Shown here piece by piece: positions 21,935 to 23,401 of a stretch of DNA of 23,401 nucleotides (positions are counted from its first letter, which is position 1; each line of letters begins with the position of its first letter). The notes beneath the pieces are model-generated. The model saw only the letters and a program-made list of their open reading frames with translations. It searched no databases and was not told where the DNA came from. Origin of the DNA: Pedobacter sp. (lineage in GTDB: Bacteria > Bacteroidota > Bacteroidia > Sphingobacteriales > Sphingobacteriaceae); NCBI GenBank assembly GCA_004295885.1, contig SEDG01000021.1, positions 1 through 23,401 of the forward strand, read 5' to 3'. Both the position numbers and the translations under genes were made by a program.

Positions 21935-22408
21935 TTGAGGCCCCACAACAAATACAAAAAAATTGGTCAGAAGCTTCAATATCCAAATACTTATACTTTA
22001 TTATTATCCCGCACCGGTAATGATAAAGCAAAAAAAGGTTTCATATCCCTGGACATTGACGGTGAAAATGCTATCGCCGTTTTGATTCCTCAATATACAA
22101 AAGAGAAAGTTTATGGATTTGAATGGACCAGTAATGATGAAAAAGGCAATCCGTATTTATTGACTGGAGACGTTCTTATTGACAGAAAGAAAAAAAGAGT
22201 TACAGTAACTGTTGCTAACGGCACATCTCCTATCACTTCTAAAATTGTTGGGAATCCACAAAACGTTATCATTCCAACAGGATTAAATTCTGACTCTACC
22301 CAGATCACATCAGTTATACCTACAGTAGCACCAGGTGTTGCAAAAGTATTGGCCAATCATTTCACTACGGAAAATATAAAGTTAACGTTTTATCATCTGT
22401 CCTTATAA
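21935..22408 (+). CDS. Hypothetical protein, 157 aa, TTG start or truncated
   Basis: I do not recognise this protein. No ATG or GTG precedes the body in frame; a stop (21929-21931) stands one codon before TTG 21935, which is therefore the start unless the gene is cut. It has no signal peptide or membrane segment. The body is beta-rich: NTYTLLLSRTGNDKAKKGF, ISLDIDGENAIAVLIP, VYGFEWTSNDEKGNPYLLTG, DVLIDRKKKRVTVTVANG, then a Thr/Pro/Val-rich stretch and a last strand KLTFYHLSL. The missing N-terminus and the hairpin directly upstream would fit a truncated gene. A terminator follows 111 bp after the stop. Confidence 0.5.
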   Translation: MRPHNKYKKIGQKLQYPNTYTLLLSRTGNDKAKKGFISLDIDGENAIAVLIPQYTKEKVYGFEWTSNDEKGNPYLLTGDVLIDRKKKRVTVTVANGTSPITSKIVGNPQNVIIPTGLNSDSTQITSVIPTVAPGVAKVLANHFTTENIKLTFYHLSL

Positions 22409-22519
22409 GCAAGAAAAAAAGTGGGCGTCTTAAATATTTTATGCATTATCAGAAGCGCCGCAGAGTTTGCGTTCAAAATTGTGATTAGCATTTCAGAATG
22501 CCACTAAATAATTAGAAAG

Positions 22520-22548
22520 AAAGCCCTATGGTAGATCATAGGGCTTTT
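22520..22548 (+). terminator. Strong intrinsic terminator after the 21935 gene
   Basis: AAAGCCCTATG-GTAGAT-CATAGGGCTTT is a perfect 11-bp stem with a T run at its end; the A run on the other side lets it act on the minus strand too. It lies in the 452-bp gap 22409-22860, which also holds the gene remnant at 22588-22693 and a repeat copy at 22738. Confidence 0.85.
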
Positions 22549-22587
22549 ACAGCTTAATTGGAATTAATTTGGCGCTGCATAAGTGGT

Positions 22588-22693
22588 TGTAACAATAACA
22601 TTTTCCGGCTTCTCAGTATACAATAACCTATTTACCAGTAACCATAGTGTGTTGAGGCGTGGAGTTGTCTCAAAGGGATGCCTTTGGCATTAA
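22588..22693 (-). pseudogene. Second decayed relative of the OB-fold-like gene
   Basis: TTCTCAGTATACAATAACC, then TTTACCAGTAA and GTTGAGG (22609-22657), parallels TTCTCATTATACAAAACC, TTTACCAGTAA and GTTGAGG in the 3' part of the intact gene at 11399-11452. On the minus strand pieces such as TGK and YxEKP of its TGKVVLYNEKP can be read, but in shifted frames with stops. TTTGGCATTAA (22683-22693) matches the end of its signal-peptide region (11645-11655), so the middle appears deleted. Confidence 0.6.
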
Positions 22694-22737
22694 GGAGGCT
22701 AAGGTTGGGAGTAGAGGTTAGAGTTTAGCTGATTTTT

Positions 22738-22763
22738 CTTGTGGTTGTTGTGATCGCCAAAAC
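22738..22763 (+). repeat. Third copy of the TGGTGTTATCACCA repeat
   Basis: CTTGTGGTTGTTGTGATCGCCA agrees with the 21893 copy at 19 of 22 positions. The stem is weakened. It lies 98 bp before the HTH gene, with the inverse core GTGATAACACC at 22811-22821 between them. Confidence 0.45.
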
Positions 22764-22860
22764 TAGGTTTAGTATGGGGTAATTAAGTCCAAAGGTAAAT
22801 ACATGGTGATGTGATAACACCGATTATAAGACAATGACCTTCCTCATATAGTATTTTAAG

Positions 22861-23082
22861 ATGGCTAAAGAAGAAGAAGACTACTTAAAGAAGTTCGGCA
22901 ATCATTTATGGGAAACAAAAAAGGCGAAGGGTCTTTCCTATAGAAAAATAGCCGCTAACCGTAATATTGAGCATAGCGATATTAAGCGATACGTAGATGG
23001 GCAAATTAATCCTACGCTGCTATCTTTAATAGAATTAGCAAAAGGTTTAGGCATCGAACCAAAAGAACTTTTGGAGTTTTAA
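22861..23082 (+). CDS. XRE/Cro-C1-family DNA-binding protein
   Basis: The 73-residue protein is a single HTH domain. FGNHLWETKKAKGLSYRKIA forms helix 1 and the start of the HTH, HSDIKRYVDGQINPTLLSLI the recognition helix and next helix, and ELAKGLGIEPKELLEF the classic closing helix. It has no second domain, so it probably acts as a small dimeric repressor or as the regulator of a neighbour not in view. The ATG is clear. GTGATAACACC at 22811-22821, 39 bp upstream, is a candidate binding site. Its N-terminus (MAKEEEDYLKKFG) has a layout like that of the HTH protein at 6648. Confidence 0.85.
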   Translation: MAKEEEDYLKKFGNHLWETKKAKGLSYRKIAANRNIEHSDIKRYVDGQINPTLLSLIELAKGLGIEPKELLEF

Positions 23083-23193
23083 AATCAAAGTGTCTTCAAC
23101 ACATTTTTTGGCCTTGTCTTTCCCCTACTTGCCGTGGAAAGCGGGTTGCTTAATGCATGGATTACAAAAGGCGAGATGCCCTCACGTGATCGC

Positions 23194-23359
23194 CATCTCG
23201 ACAGACTTGTAGCGATCCGATAGCTATCGGATATATCAGTAGCGCAGCGGGAAGAGATTTATCAATTAATTTCAGCTCACAGATCTCTCCGATTGTCGAG
23301 ATGACGCCCACAGGCGAGATGACGGCAACACGGAGATGACGGAATGAGTTGAGATAACG
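23194..23359. repeat. REP-like intergenic repeat with palindrome and about 18-bp tandem array
   Basis: CATCTCGAC (23194-23202) and GTCGAGATG (23295-23303) are perfect inverted ends around a stretch that holds an 18-bp perfect palindrome, ATCCGATAGCTATCGGAT (23215-23232). On the right, GAGATGACG recurs at 23298, 23316 and 23333, and GAGATAACG at 23351, a spacing of 18, 17 and 18 bp. Repeats with CATCTCGAC/GTCGAGATGACG ends are common between genes in Bacteroidota genomes, as I recall. The remaining gap 23083-23401 shows no gene. Confidence 0.7.
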
Positions 23360-23401
23360 AATGTTTGTTAATTCACATTACCAACGGTACATTACACCCA
23401 C

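Noticed and set aside
23298..23359. CRISPR array
   Set aside because: Units of 9 bp at a period of about 18 bp are far too short, and no cas gene is present.

Overview
The window looks like a chromosomal stretch from a Bacteroidota species, most probably of the Pedobacter/Sphingobacteriaceae type. The signs are a SusC/SusD pair with a TlpA-like thioredoxin, a MauE-type membrane protein, DUF6520- and DUF6965-like small proteins, little Shine-Dalgarno signal, and a TAnnTTTG -7 element before umuD. This assignment is inference from gene content; no rRNA or other taxonomic marker is present.

Layout. (1) 1-6180: a MauE/DoxX-like gene and a small secreted DUF6520-like gene on + face a three-gene operon on - (TlpA-like, SusC, SusD). 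A bidirectional hairpin terminator separates them. (2) 6180-7220: a regulatory stretch with a long degenerate inverted repeat, a small HTH gene, a possible broken micro-ORF and a tRNA T-arm-like fragment. (3) 7220-10960: an AT-rich accessory module. A SocA/Panacea-type antitoxin is followed after 2 bp by a 650-aa protein with three C-terminal membrane segments, and a 389-aa two-TM protein converges on it. This is the best candidate for an undescribed system. (4) 10960-15660: small secreted and hypothetical genes (OB-fold-like, DUF6965-like and others), a decayed copy of the OB-fold gene, an unknown 210-aa protein, a Fic protein and an alkyltransferase-like (ATL) protein. (5) 15645-20760: a minus-strand DNA-damage and repair block: umuD-umuC-hypothetical, an SRAP (HMCES/YedK-like) protein, an MsrA-like reductase, a small hypothetical and a frameshifted DUF72 gene. 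(6) 20755-23401: mostly intergenic and repeat-rich, with three hypothetical genes, a second HTH gene, a second OB-fold gene remnant and a REP-like repeat cluster.

The strongest cross-connections are these. A palindrome CTAA-N5-TTAG occurs only four times that I can find: twice in the umuDC promoter region, once upstream of the 13473-15282 genes, and once upstream of the Panacea operon. It may be a common (SOS-like) operator. The UmuD homologue keeps an Ala-Gly cleavage site but has Cys and Arg where the self-cleavage Ser/Lys dyad should be. The OB-fold gene at 11348-11698 has two decayed relatives, one adjacent and one about 11 kb away. No rRNA, complete tRNA, CRISPR array, integrase or transposase gene was seen.
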